From Brachybacterium subflavum (lineage in GTDB: Bacteria; Actinomycetota; Actinomycetes; Actinomycetales; Dermabacteraceae): DNA of 64,000 bases. The position numbers and the translations under genes are program-made. Shown piece by piece: positions 54,251 to 60,991 of this stretch (its first letter is position 1; every line of letters starts with the position of its first letter). The stretch is taken from the NCBI RefSeq assembly GCF_009299795.1, contig NZ_VIGP01000005.1, positions 248,001 through 312,000 of the forward strand, given 5' to 3'. The notes under the pieces were generated by a model. That model was not told the DNA's origin. It made no database searches and was given only the letters and a program-made list of their open reading frames with translations.

Positions 54251-54484
54251 ATGAGCAGACCGGAGGGCTTCGAGTACGTCGAGCGCAGCGAGGAGGTGGT
54301 GATCCTGCACCACGGTCGCGCGGCGACCACGCTGCGCGGGCATCGCGCGGCCGACTTCCTCGAGGACGCCGAGTCCGGTGACGCGCAGGAGCTGATGGCG
54401 CGCCTGACCGGCAACTACCGGCGCGGGAACGAGCGGACGGCGAGGCGGCACCTGCGGAACGCGGCGCGGGGCTCCGGGGGATAG
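54251..54484 (+). CDS. Small hypothetical protein
   Basis: A 77-residue basic protein: EYVERSEEVVILHHGRAATT, GHRAADFLEDAESGDAQELM and ARLTGNYRRGNERTARRHLR. The pattern of an N-terminal hairpin followed by a helix and a basic tail is that of a short conserved actinobacterial protein I have seen annotated only as hypothetical. The leaderless-type box 6 bases upstream supports the ATG at 54251. Basic tail residues could bind nucleic acid; this is speculation. Confidence 0.65.
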   Translation: MSRPEGFEYVERSEEVVILHHGRAATTLRGHRAADFLEDAESGDAQELMARLTGNYRRGNERTARRHLRNAARGSGG

Positions 54485-54578
54485 CGAGCGGCCGCGCAGG
54501 GACGGCGCGCAGGTCGACGACCGATGGGGGCGCCCGTCCGCTGCACGGTTCTCCGGGCGCTCGGGAATGGCGTGCGCA

Positions 54579-54584
54579 TACGGT
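54579..54584 (+). promoter_or_regulatory. Leaderless -10 box TACGGT
   Basis: TACGGT ends 6 bases before the ATG at 54591. Confidence 0.55.
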
Positions 54585-54590
54585 GCTCCC

Positions 54591-54926
54591 ATGTCCCTCG
54601 CCCTCCTGATCTGCAGTATCGTCACGGCGATCAGCGCCCTGGTCTCGTTCGTCTACGCCGTCGTGGGGCTCCGCGAGGCCGACGACCTCTCGCGGATCCC
54701 GTCGCAGTACGCTCTCTCACGCAGCCTCGCCCTGCTCGTTGTCGCCCTCATCGCGGTGGCCACGGGGTCGGAGGGCATCGTCGCAGCGGTTGCGGTCGCG
54801 ATGATCCTCGTGCAGACGGCCGACGCCGTGATCGGGGGCCGACTCCACGACCGATGGAAGACGGCGGGACCCGCCGCGACGGCCCTCGTGAACTTCGCCG
54901 CCCTGATGTGGATGCTGCTGTCCTGA
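54591..54926 (+). CDS. Small integral membrane protein
   Basis: A 111-residue protein with four hydrophobic segments: LALLICSIVTAISALVSFVY, SLALLVVALIAVATG, IVAAVAVAMILVQTADAVIG and AATALVNFAALMWMLLS. The loop EADDLSRIPSQYALSR and the polar GGRLHDRWKT are the only soluble parts. The layout resembles DUF4267-type small membrane proteins, but I am not confident of the family. It has its own leaderless-type promoter and is followed by a 14-bp palindrome (54933-54946). Confidence 0.65.
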   Translation: MSLALLICSIVTAISALVSFVYAVVGLREADDLSRIPSQYALSRSLALLVVALIAVATGSEGIVAAVAVAMILVQTADAVIGGRLHDRWKTAGPAATALVNFAALMWMLLS

Positions 54927-54932
54927 AACCTC

Positions 54933-54946
54933 GCCCGCATGCGGGC
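54933..54946. terminator. Loopless 14-bp palindrome GCCCGCATGCGGGC
   Basis: The palindrome starts 7 bases after the stop of the small membrane protein gene and could act as a short terminator stem. Confidence 0.4.
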
Positions 54947-55071
54947 TCCTCACCCGACCCCGCCTGCGTGCTGACCTTGCGTCCTCGCCCGGCGTCCCCG
55001 CCCCGGACGTCGACGGCCGCACCTCCCGCATCTCGTGGAATATTCAATGATCGAGTACGGTTGACCCCATC

Positions 55072-56136
55072 ATGCGAGCCTTCGGATTCCTGAGCTTCGG
55101 TCACTACGGCAGCGCCGTCGGCGCTCCCGGCCTCGATGCGCGCCAGATGCTGCACGACGCCGTCGACATCAGCGTCGGCGCGGACGAGCTGGGCGTGAAC
55201 GGCGCCTACTTCCGCGTCCACCACTTCGCCCGGCAGTCGGCCTCGCCGATGCCGCTGCTGGCCGCCGCCGCGGCGCGCACGCGGCGCATCGAGGTCGGCA
55301 CCGGCGTCATCGACATGCGCTACGAGAACCCTCTCTACCTGGCCGAGGAGGCCGCCGCGCTCGACCTCCTGGCCGACGGCCGCCTCGCGCTCGGCGTCTC
55401 CCGCGGGAGCCCGGAGCCGGCCGATCGCGGCTGGGAGTCCTTCGGCTACCACGGCTCGACCGACCCGCGCGGGGCCGACGTGGCGCGCGAGAAGTTCGAC
55501 CTGTTCCTGCGTGCCGTGCGCGGCGAGCCAATGGCCCGCGCCGCCGAGAACGGGTACATGTCCAGCTCCGCGCCCGGGGCGGGACTGCGCATCGAGCCCC
55601 ACTCGCCCGACCTCATCGACCACGTCTGGTGGGGCGCGGGCAGCCGCGACAGCGCCGAGAACGTGGGCCGCATGGGCCTGAACCTCATGAGCTCGACCCT
55701 GCTCACGGAGGCCACGGGCGAGTCCTTCGGCGACCTCCAGGCCGACCAGATCGACCGCTTCCGCGCCGCGTACAGGGCCGCCGGCCACACCGGACGCCCG
55801 CGCGTCTCCGTCTCGCGCAGCGTGTTCCCGATCGTCGACGAGCAGGACCGTCGGCTGTTCGGCATGCGCCCGGGCGAGGGCGCGGACCAGATCGGCATCA
55901 TCGACGGCATGCGCTCGACCTTCGGCCGCACGTTCACCGGCGAGCCGGACCACCTCATCGAGCAGCTGAAGGCCGACGCCGCCGTGCAGAGCGCCGACAC
56001 CCTCATGCTCACGATCCCCTCGCAGGCCGGCGTCGACCTGAACCTCCACATCCTCGAGTCCTTCGCCGAGCACGTCGCGCCGGCGCTGGGCTGGAAGCCG
56101 AACACCGAGGGACCCGTGGAGGGCGACGAGGTCTGA
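55072..56136 (+). CDS. LLM class flavin-dependent oxidoreductase
   Basis: A 354-residue luciferase-like oxidoreductase. It has the TIM-barrel opening RAFGFLSFGHYGSAVG, then FRVHHFARQSASPMPLLAAA, IEVGTGVIDMRYENPLYLAE and GRLALGVSRGSPEPADRGWE, which resemble the bacterial-luciferase-like/YhbW-type branch. Either FMN or F420 could be the cofactor; the sequence does not settle it. ATG at 55072 lies 10 bases after a TACGGT box. The region above is locally AT-rich (gtggaatattcaatgatcga), suggesting a regulated promoter. Confidence 0.88.
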   Translation: MRAFGFLSFGHYGSAVGAPGLDARQMLHDAVDISVGADELGVNGAYFRVHHFARQSASPMPLLAAAAARTRRIEVGTGVIDMRYENPLYLAEEAAALDLLADGRLALGVSRGSPEPADRGWESFGYHGSTDPRGADVAREKFDLFLRAVRGEPMARAAENGYMSSSAPGAGLRIEPHSPDLIDHVWWGAGSRDSAENVGRMGLNLMSSTLLTEATGESFGDLQADQIDRFRAAYRAAGHTGRPRVSVSRSVFPIVDEQDRRLFGMRPGEGADQIGIIDGMRSTFGRTFTGEPDHLIEQLKADAAVQSADTLMLTIPSQAGVDLNLHILESFAEHVAPALGWKPNTEGPVEGDEV

Positions 56137-56149
56137 GGCGGCGCGCAGC

Positions 56150-56443
56150 TCAGTCCCGCATCTCCAGATGCAGCTCGACATGCACGTCGTCCCCGACGCC
56201 CACGCCCGTCGCCCGCTGCACGGCGACCTTCACGGGCACCAGGTAGACGCCCTCGCGGGGGAACAGCGAGGTCGTGAACTCGACGTCCTGGATGCGGGCG
56301 GTCACGGGGATCGCGCCCCAGCCGTAGGTGACGTACGGCGCGACGTCGGCGATCGCATCGGACTCGTCCTCGGGCACGCGCGCGAAGACGAACGGCGCGG
56401 GGCCGCGCCAGGAGATCGTCGTGGTGTCGAAGGAGAGGTCCAC
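56150..56443 (-). CDS. DUF1905 domain-containing protein
   Basis: A 97-residue protein covering a single DUF1905 domain: FVFARVPEDESDAIADVAPY, GWGAIPVTARIQDVEFTTSL then FPREGVYLVPVKVAVQRATG and DDVHVELHLEMRD. The fold is a small beta barrel; biochemical function is not established. The start is GTG at 56443. It is convergent with the LLM gene (13 bases) and divergent from the PNPOx gene at 56575. Confidence 0.85.
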   Translation of the reverse strand: MDLSFDTTTISWRGPAPFVFARVPEDESDAIADVAPYVTYGWGAIPVTARIQDVEFTTSLFPREGVYLVPVKVAVQRATGVGVGDDVHVELHLEMRD

Positions 56444-56574
56444 GGGGCAAGCATGCGCCCTCGGCCCGTCGGCCGCACTGTCCTCGCCCGGATCGGGCGC
56501 GTAGTCTCGCGGACCCGGCGGGAGCGCCGCCCGTCGGCGCTCATCGAGCGCAGCGAGCGATCGAAGGAGAAGAC

Positions 56575-57057
56575 ATGCCCCATCCCGAGGAGCTCACCCA
56601 GGAGAAGGCCGTCGAGATCATGCGGGAGCAGCGCTTCGTGATGCTCTCGACGGTGCTGGACGGCAAGATCGTCTCCCACCCCATGACCCCCATGCGCGTC
56701 GAGGACGACGCGAGCGTGTGGTTCTTCGTGGGCCGCAGCGGCGAGCAGGGTTCCGCCCTGCAGGGGAACACCCAGGTGAACCTCGCCTTCGCGGAGACCG
56801 GCAGCTGGCTGTCCGTCGCCGGCACCGCCGAGTTCGTCGAGGACGCCGCGAAGGCCCGCGAGCTGTGGGACGACCAGCTGGACGCGTACTTCCCGCAGGG
56901 CACGGACGATCCGGACCTCGGGCTCGTCAAGGTCCACGGCGAGTCCGCGCAGTACTGGGGCGTCCCGGGACCGCGCGCGGCGGCCGCCGCGAAGATGCTC
57001 GTCGCCAAGCTCCGCGGGGACGAGGGTCCCGGGATCTCCGGCAAGACGGAGCTCTGA
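56575..57057 (+). CDS. PNPOx-fold general stress protein
   Basis: A 160-residue split-barrel flavin-binding protein resembling general stress protein 26. It has EKAVEIMREQRFVMLSTVLD, VSHPMTPMRVEDDASVWFFV, GNTQVNLAFAETGSWLSVAG and the family C-terminus DLGLVKVHGESAQYWGVPGP. It probably binds FMN or another flavin; the reaction is unknown. ATG at 56575 follows GAAGGAGAAG. Confidence 0.88.
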   Translation: MPHPEELTQEKAVEIMREQRFVMLSTVLDGKIVSHPMTPMRVEDDASVWFFVGRSGEQGSALQGNTQVNLAFAETGSWLSVAGTAEFVEDAAKARELWDDQLDAYFPQGTDDPDLGLVKVHGESAQYWGVPGPRAAAAAKMLVAKLRGDEGPGISGKTEL

Positions 57058-57114
57058 GCGCGACTGCGCGGGACGTCGGTTCGGGGCAGAGGGCCGAGCA
57101 GGGACAATCGTGGG

Positions 57115-57675
57115 GTGCTCCCCGATGATCCGATGCTCGCCGACGTCCTGCGCGCCCTCGAGGCCGTGCCCGCCCACGACGCCTCACCCGCGCTCGCGGC
57201 CCGCGACAACTACCTCACCTTCGTCCACGAGCACGGCGGGTCCGCGCTGTGGAAGGGGCTCGCGCCCGAGCACGTGACCGCCTCGACCTTCGTGCTCTCG
57301 CCCGACGGGGCGCAGGTGCTGCTGTGCTTTCACCGCAAGGGCGGATTCTGGGTGCAGGTCGGCGGGCACCTCGAGCGGGAGGACGCGAGCCTCGCCGACG
57401 CCGCCCTGCGCGAGGCCCGCGAGGAGTCCGGACTCGAGCACCTCGCCCTCGCGACCGACGCGATCACCGACCTCGACCGTCACGAGCTCGCCGGCGCGTT
57501 CACGTGCCGCGCCCACTGGGACATCGGCTTCACCGCCGTCGCCGATCCGCGCGAACGGATCGTCGTGAGCGAGGAGAGCCGCGACGTGCGCTGGTTCCCC
57601 GTCGACTCCCTGCCGAGCGGGCTCGCCCCCGGGTGCGCGCGGCGGATCCGGGCCGCGCGGGAGGTGCTGCGATGA
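57115..57675 (+). CDS. NUDIX hydrolase
   Basis: A 186-residue Nudix enzyme that would cleave a nucleoside diphosphate linked to another moiety. The Nudix box is GGHLEREDASLADAALREAR then EESGL at residues 83-107, the common actinobacterial variant with one extra residue before ALRE. It also has ASTFVLSPDGAQVLLCFHRK. The GTG start at 57115 has GACAAT 6 bases upstream, a near match to the leaderless pattern. Its stop overlaps the start of the exonuclease III gene (ATGA), pointing to a joint role, for example in oxidised-nucleotide or DNA repair. Confidence 0.9.
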   Translation: MLPDDPMLADVLRALEAVPAHDASPALAARDNYLTFVHEHGGSALWKGLAPEHVTASTFVLSPDGAQVLLCFHRKGGFWVQVGGHLEREDASLADAALREAREESGLEHLALATDAITDLDRHELAGAFTCRAHWDIGFTAVADPRERIVVSEESRDVRWFPVDSLPSGLAPGCARRIRAAREVLR

Positions 57676-58736
57676 GCGGGCACGAGGATGCCGCGACCGC
57701 AGCGGAGGTGCAGACGACCAGGCGAGCGGCGGGAGATGCGGCGTCGGCCCTGCGCATCGCGACCGTGAACATCAACGGCATCCGTGCGACCCTTCGCCGC
57801 GGGTTCGATGCATGGCTGCGCGAGCGCGGATGCGACGTGGTCGCCCTGCAGGAGGTGCGCGCCCAGGCCGACAAGCTGCCCGACGGCGCCTTCGGGGAGT
57901 ACCACGCGGCCCTCGACACCGGGAGCATCCCCGGGCGCAACGGGGTCGCCGTGCTGACGCGGCAGCGGCCCGTGGGCGTACGCACGTGGAGCGGCGAGGC
58001 ACTGCTCGCCGAGCCGTCGGTATCGGCGTCGGCATCAGCATCGGCATCAGCATCGGCATCGGCATCAGCGTCAGCGCCGGACTTACCCTCGAACACTCCG
58101 CTCATCGAGGTCCCCGCGCAGGACCGCGTCACGCTCCCCCGCGGTCTGCGCCCCTTCGCCCATCAGGGCCGTTACATCGAGGTGGACCTCGCGGAAGCGC
58201 CCGTGACGATCGCGAGCCTCTACCTTCCCAAGGGCGGACTGCCCGCGGAGCTGCAGCGACCCGAGCGGATGCGCGAGGCACCCGACGGTGGGGCTCGCTA
58301 CGAGCGCAAGATGGCGTTCATGGCCGCCTTCTCGACCTACCTCACGCGCACGCGTCGGGCGGCCGCAGCGGCCGGACGCGAATACCTGCTGATGGGCGAC
58401 ATGAACATCGCCCATGCGCCCCAGGACCTCGCGAACTGGCGGCGGAACCAGCAGAACGACGGCTTCCTGCCCGAGGAGCGGGCGTGGTTCGGACGGCAGC
58501 TCGGCCCGCGCACGCTGGTGGATGTGGTGCGCTCGCTGCATCCCGACGAGGACGGGCCGTACTCCTGGTGGTCATGGCTCGGCCAGTCCTTCGCGAAGGA
58601 TGCCGGCTGGCGCATCGACTACCACCTGGCCACCCCGCGGCTCGCCCGCCGCGCCCGGTGGGATGCCGTGGACCGGGAGGTGGCGGGGACGCGGCTGTCG
58701 GACCATGCGCCGGTGGTCGTGGAGTACGGGATCTGA
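57672..58736 (+). CDS. xthA: Exodeoxyribonuclease III family AP endonuclease
   Basis: A 354-residue exonuclease III, acting at abasic sites and 3' ends in base-excision repair. Catalytic segments are IATVNINGIRATLRRGFDAW, DVVALQEVRAQADKLPDG, ASLYLPKGG, YLLMGDMNIAHAPQDLANWR, WRIDYHLATP and LSDHAPVVVEYG. It is about 80 residues longer than E. coli ExoIII, partly from an in-frame Ser-Ala repeat (residues 116-135) in a loop and partly from an N-terminal extension. A rare TTA codon follows the repeat. It is coupled to the Nudix gene by a 4-base overlap. Confidence 0.93.
   Translation: MSGHEDAATAAEVQTTRRAAGDAASALRIATVNINGIRATLRRGFDAWLRERGCDVVALQEVRAQADKLPDGAFGEYHAALDTGSIPGRNGVAVLTRQRPVGVRTWSGEALLAEPSVSASASASASASASASASAPDLPSNTPLIEVPAQDRVTLPRGLRPFAHQGRYIEVDLAEAPVTIASLYLPKGGLPAELQRPERMREAPDGGARYERKMAFMAAFSTYLTRTRRAAAAAGREYLLMGDMNIAHAPQDLANWRRNQQNDGFLPEERAWFGRQLGPRTLVDVVRSLHPDEDGPYSWWSWLGQSFAKDAGWRIDYHLATPRLARRARWDAVDREVAGTRLSDHAPVVVEYGI
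58017..58076 (+). repeat. In-frame Ser-Ala hexamer microsatellite inside xthA
   Basis: About nine hexamers of tcggca/tcagca encode a run of alternating Ser and Ala. The codons tca and gca are otherwise rare here, so the tract looks like recent slippage expansion. The length stays a multiple of three. Confidence 0.9.
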
Positions 58737-59064
58737 GGGGTCGGCAGCGAGGCCGTGAACAGGCCTCGAGCGAGGCGTTCGCGATGTGGGAGCGCATCCA
58801 TGGTCCCCACTCGTGCAACGAACCCCGCATACGGACCTGCCTGCACGCTGAGGGGCCATGGATGCACGGTCCGCGAATCCATCACCGCCGCACGACGCCA
58901 CGCCCCCTCGCGGTGCAGCGCGGGACTGGCGGAGCGGACACGATCGCCGACTCGCCCCGTCGAGGCCGCCCGGGCCGGACCCCGTGCCCGCCCCGCACAC
59001 CTGACACACGCCGTCACACCCCTCCCCCGGGGAACATCTCCGGCCGCCGGGCGTTGCACGATGC
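58737..59064. other. Gene-free stretch with an inverted repeat
   Basis: No convincing gene is seen in these 330 bases. The stretch includes an inverted repeat, gcatccatgg at 58794-58803 and ccatggatgc at 58856-58865, plus a further four pairs. Confidence 0.5.
58794..58865. repeat. Inverted repeat after xthA
   Basis: Perfect 10-base arms (gcatccatgg / ccatggatgc), extended by CCCC/GGGG after a one-base bulge, enclose about 43 bases. It could end the Nudix-xthA transcript. Confidence 0.5.
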
Positions 59065-59706
59065 ATGACAACCATCGGCATCATCGGCGCAGGCAACATC
59101 GGCAGCCAGGTCGCACGTGCGGCCCTGACGGCGGGATACGACGTGGTCATCGCGAACTCGCGGGGACCCGAGACGCTCGCGGACCTCGTCTCCGAGCTCG
59201 GTGACGGCGCGCGCGCCGCGACCGCGACGGAGGCGGGCGAGGCGGGCGACGTGGTCGTGGTGACCGTGCCGCTGAAGGCCATCGACCAGATCCCCGTCGA
59301 CCCCCTGGCCGGGAAGATCGTCCTGGACACGAACAACTACTACCCCGGGCGCGACGGGCAGATCCCGGCGCTGGACGCGAACCGGACCACCACCTCGCAG
59401 ATGCTCCAGGAGCACCTGCCCACCTCGAAGGTCGTCAAGGCCTTCAACCACATCCCCTTCGGCGACATCACGACCGACGTCGCCCCGGCGGGCACGCCGG
59501 ACCGTCGGGCGCTCGCGGTCTCGAGCGATCACCCCGAGGCGGTCGAGTTCGCGACGAGGCTGTACGACGAGCTGGGCTTCGACGCGGTCGACGTGAGCCC
59601 GCTCAGCGAGTCCTGGAGGGTCGAGCGCGACCGTCCGGCGTACGTGGTGCGCCAGAACGCCGAGCAGCTGCGCGCGAACCTCGCCACGGCCGAGCGGGAG
59701 GGCTGA
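59065..59706 (+). CDS. NADPH-dependent F420 reductase-like (NAD(P)-binding) protein
   Basis: A 213-residue Rossmann protein with TIGIIGAGNIGSQVARAALT then AGYDVVIANSRGPETL, GDVVVVTVPLKAIDQIPVDP and VLDTNNYYPGRDGQIPALDA. This is the NADP-oxidoreductase coenzyme F420-dependent (FNO-like) family. KVVKAFNHIPFGDITTDVAP matches the substrate loop. Use of F420 is not proven by sequence, and many actinobacterial members have other partners. ATG at 59065. Confidence 0.85.
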   Translation: MTTIGIIGAGNIGSQVARAALTAGYDVVIANSRGPETLADLVSELGDGARAATATEAGEAGDVVVVTVPLKAIDQIPVDPLAGKIVLDTNNYYPGRDGQIPALDANRTTTSQMLQEHLPTSKVVKAFNHIPFGDITTDVAPAGTPDRRALAVSSDHPEAVEFATRLYDELGFDAVDVSPLSESWRVERDRPAYVVRQNAEQLRANLATAEREG

Positions 59707-59740
59707 GAGCCCGGAAGCGGCGTGACGGGCGCGGCGCGGC

Positions 59741-60061
59741 TCAGACCGGGCCGCGCCTGTCGTCGGCCCGCTCCCAGTCGTCGGCCCGAACCTCGTCGTC
59801 GGTCCGCTCCCCGTCCTCGGCCGGATTCTCGTTGTCGTAGCCGAGCACCTCCGGCTCCCCCGTGCGCACGTCGAGCCCGTGGTCCACGCGGTACTCCCGG
59901 ACCACCAGGCGGTCGCGCACCACCAGGGCTATCAGCAGGCCGACGACAGCGATCGCCACCTTCGCGTTCGCCGGCCAGTGCACGGTGAAGGCGAGCATCA
60001 CCGTCACGATGACGATCACCGCGGTGATGGCTCCGGACGCTCGTCGAAGATCTGCACCCAT
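59741..60061 (-). CDS. Small membrane protein
   Basis: A 106-residue protein with two hydrophobic helices (ASGAITAVIVIVTVMLAFTV, AKVAIAVVGLLIALVV) and an acidic C-terminal tail (DNENPAEDGERTDDEVRADD) that is repetitive. The loop RDRLVVREYRVDHGLDVRTG is the best-conserved-looking part. I do not recognise a family. TACCGT 7 bases before the ATG at 60061 supports the start. Confidence 0.6.
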   Translation of the reverse strand: MGADLRRASGAITAVIVIVTVMLAFTVHWPANAKVAIAVVGLLIALVVRDRLVVREYRVDHGLDVRTGEPEVLGYDNENPAEDGERTDDEVRADDWERADDRRGPV

Positions 60062-60068
60062 GCCGTCC

Positions 60069-60074
60069 ACGGTA
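60069..60074 (-). promoter_or_regulatory. Leaderless -10 box TACCGT
   Basis: On the minus strand TACCGT ends 7 bases before the ATG at 60061. Confidence 0.5.
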
Positions 60075-60194
60075 GCGAGTACGTCGTTCCCGGGAGCCGG
60101 GACGCAGAGATGTGCCGCTATCCACGAGACTGAACGCGGATCGGCCCGAAACGCTGCGTGCCGACACCGCACGCGTGACCTGGCGTCGCCTTCG

Positions 60195-60200
60195 TACCCT
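60195..60200 (+). promoter_or_regulatory. Leaderless -10 box TACCCT of a broken gene
   Basis: TACCCT ends 6 bases before the ATG at 60207, so the promoter of the deleted gene appears intact. Confidence 0.45.
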
Positions 60201-60206
60201 CATGGC

Positions 60207-60358
60207 ATGTTCATCCGCTTCCAGAGTGCCGTGCCCAACCGCCCTGGGCGGAGCTGCGTACGAGGACCCCTGGTCGCATCGTCTACGAAGATCCAGTACA
60301 GGTCGTCGCCGTGCCGTTCACCCATGAGGAGGACTGGCCCCTGGCCGACGGCCGCTGA
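60207..60358 (+). pseudogene. Internally deleted MFIRFQS-type conserved gene
   Basis: The sequence opens as MFIRFQSAVPNRPGR, the start of a conserved actinobacterial protein of about 150 residues as I recall it. Some 50 bases later a different frame gives GRIVYEDPVQVVAVPFTHEE then DWPLADGR and a stop, which looks like that family's C-terminus. The middle (well over 80 residues) is missing and the two parts are out of frame. It is therefore a deletion remnant, still with a promoter box. Confidence 0.65.
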
Positions 60359-60395
60359 GCACCGGTCCCCTCTCGCTCCGAGATGGTTTTCGTAA

Positions 60396-60401
60396 TACGC
60401 T
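60396..60401 (+). promoter_or_regulatory. Leaderless -10 box TACGCT of the TA pair
   Basis: TACGCT ends 6 bases before the ATG at 60408. Confidence 0.55.
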
Positions 60402-60407
60402 CCCGGC

Positions 60408-60659
60408 ATGAGAGAGATCAACGGCCAGGAGGTCACCGAGGAGCAGGTCGATGCTTGGGTGGCCGAAGCCGAAGCCGGGTACGACATCGAAGAGCTCCGC
60501 ACACGGGGACGGCGCACGCGCGGACGCACCGCTGCGAAGGTGGTTCCCGTGCGGTTCACCGACGAAGAACTCGCCGCACTCATGCAGCGCGCGGACCGCG
60601 AGCATCTCAATCGATCCGAAGCGATCCGACGCGCAGTGCACGACTGGGCAACGACATGA
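60408..60659 (+). CDS. Ribbon-helix-helix antitoxin
   Basis: An 83-residue protein. The N-terminal half (EVTEEQVDAWVAEAEAGYDI, ELRTRGRRTRGRTAAKV) is the neck typical of RHH antitoxins in actinobacteria, and the C-terminal half is a clear RHH domain: VVPVRFTDEELAALMQRADR then EHLNRSEAIRRAVHDW. It should bind operator DNA and neutralise the product of the next gene. The stop overlaps the next start (ATGA), a hallmark of toxin-antitoxin operons. The order here is antitoxin first. Confidence 0.85.
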   Translation: MREINGQEVTEEQVDAWVAEAEAGYDIEELRTRGRRTRGRTAAKVVPVRFTDEELAALMQRADREHLNRSEAIRRAVHDWATT

Positions 60660-60895
60660 GGGTTCGCGCCTCGGCGCGCAAGCATGGAGTCTCCACCGAG
60701 GACTCTGTGCATGCAGCAGAGAACTGGCTCTTCGCCTCCGACCTCGACGACGAGAATCCACAGCGCGAACTCCGCCTCGGATCCGACCTGCAGGCGCGCC
60801 TACTGGAACTGGTGGTGCTCATGGGGGACGACGGCACGGAAGAGGTCATCCACGCGATGCCCGCCCGCAAGCAGTACGTGACTCTGCTCGAATAG
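60656..60895 (+). CDS. Putative toxin of a type II toxin-antitoxin pair
   Basis: A 79-residue protein: RVRASARKHGVSTEDSVHAA, ENWLFASDLDDENPQRELRL, LLELVVLMGDDGTEEVIHAM then PARKQYVTLL. The Lys-His-Gly-Val segment, the central beta strands and the conserved terminal IHAMPARKQY match a small toxin family (BrnT/RelE-like size) found after RHH antitoxins in actinobacteria, recalled from memory. A ribonuclease role is inference. It is coupled to the antitoxin by ATGA overlap. Confidence 0.75.
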   Translation: MRVRASARKHGVSTEDSVHAAENWLFASDLDDENPQRELRLGSDLQARLLELVVLMGDDGTEEVIHAMPARKQYVTLLE

Positions 60896-60978
60896 GCGAC
60901 TCGACTCCCCATCGGCGGATCCGACTCCACCGCCGCCCCGCCCCCGAAAACCCCCTCCCGCCCCGCCGCGCGCGGGCC

Positions 60979-60984
60979 TACTGT
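60979..60984 (+). promoter_or_regulatory. Leaderless -10 box TACTGT of the tricorn gene
   Basis: TACTGT ends 7 bases before the ATG at 60992. Confidence 0.55.
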
Positions 60985-60991
60985 GGACCGC

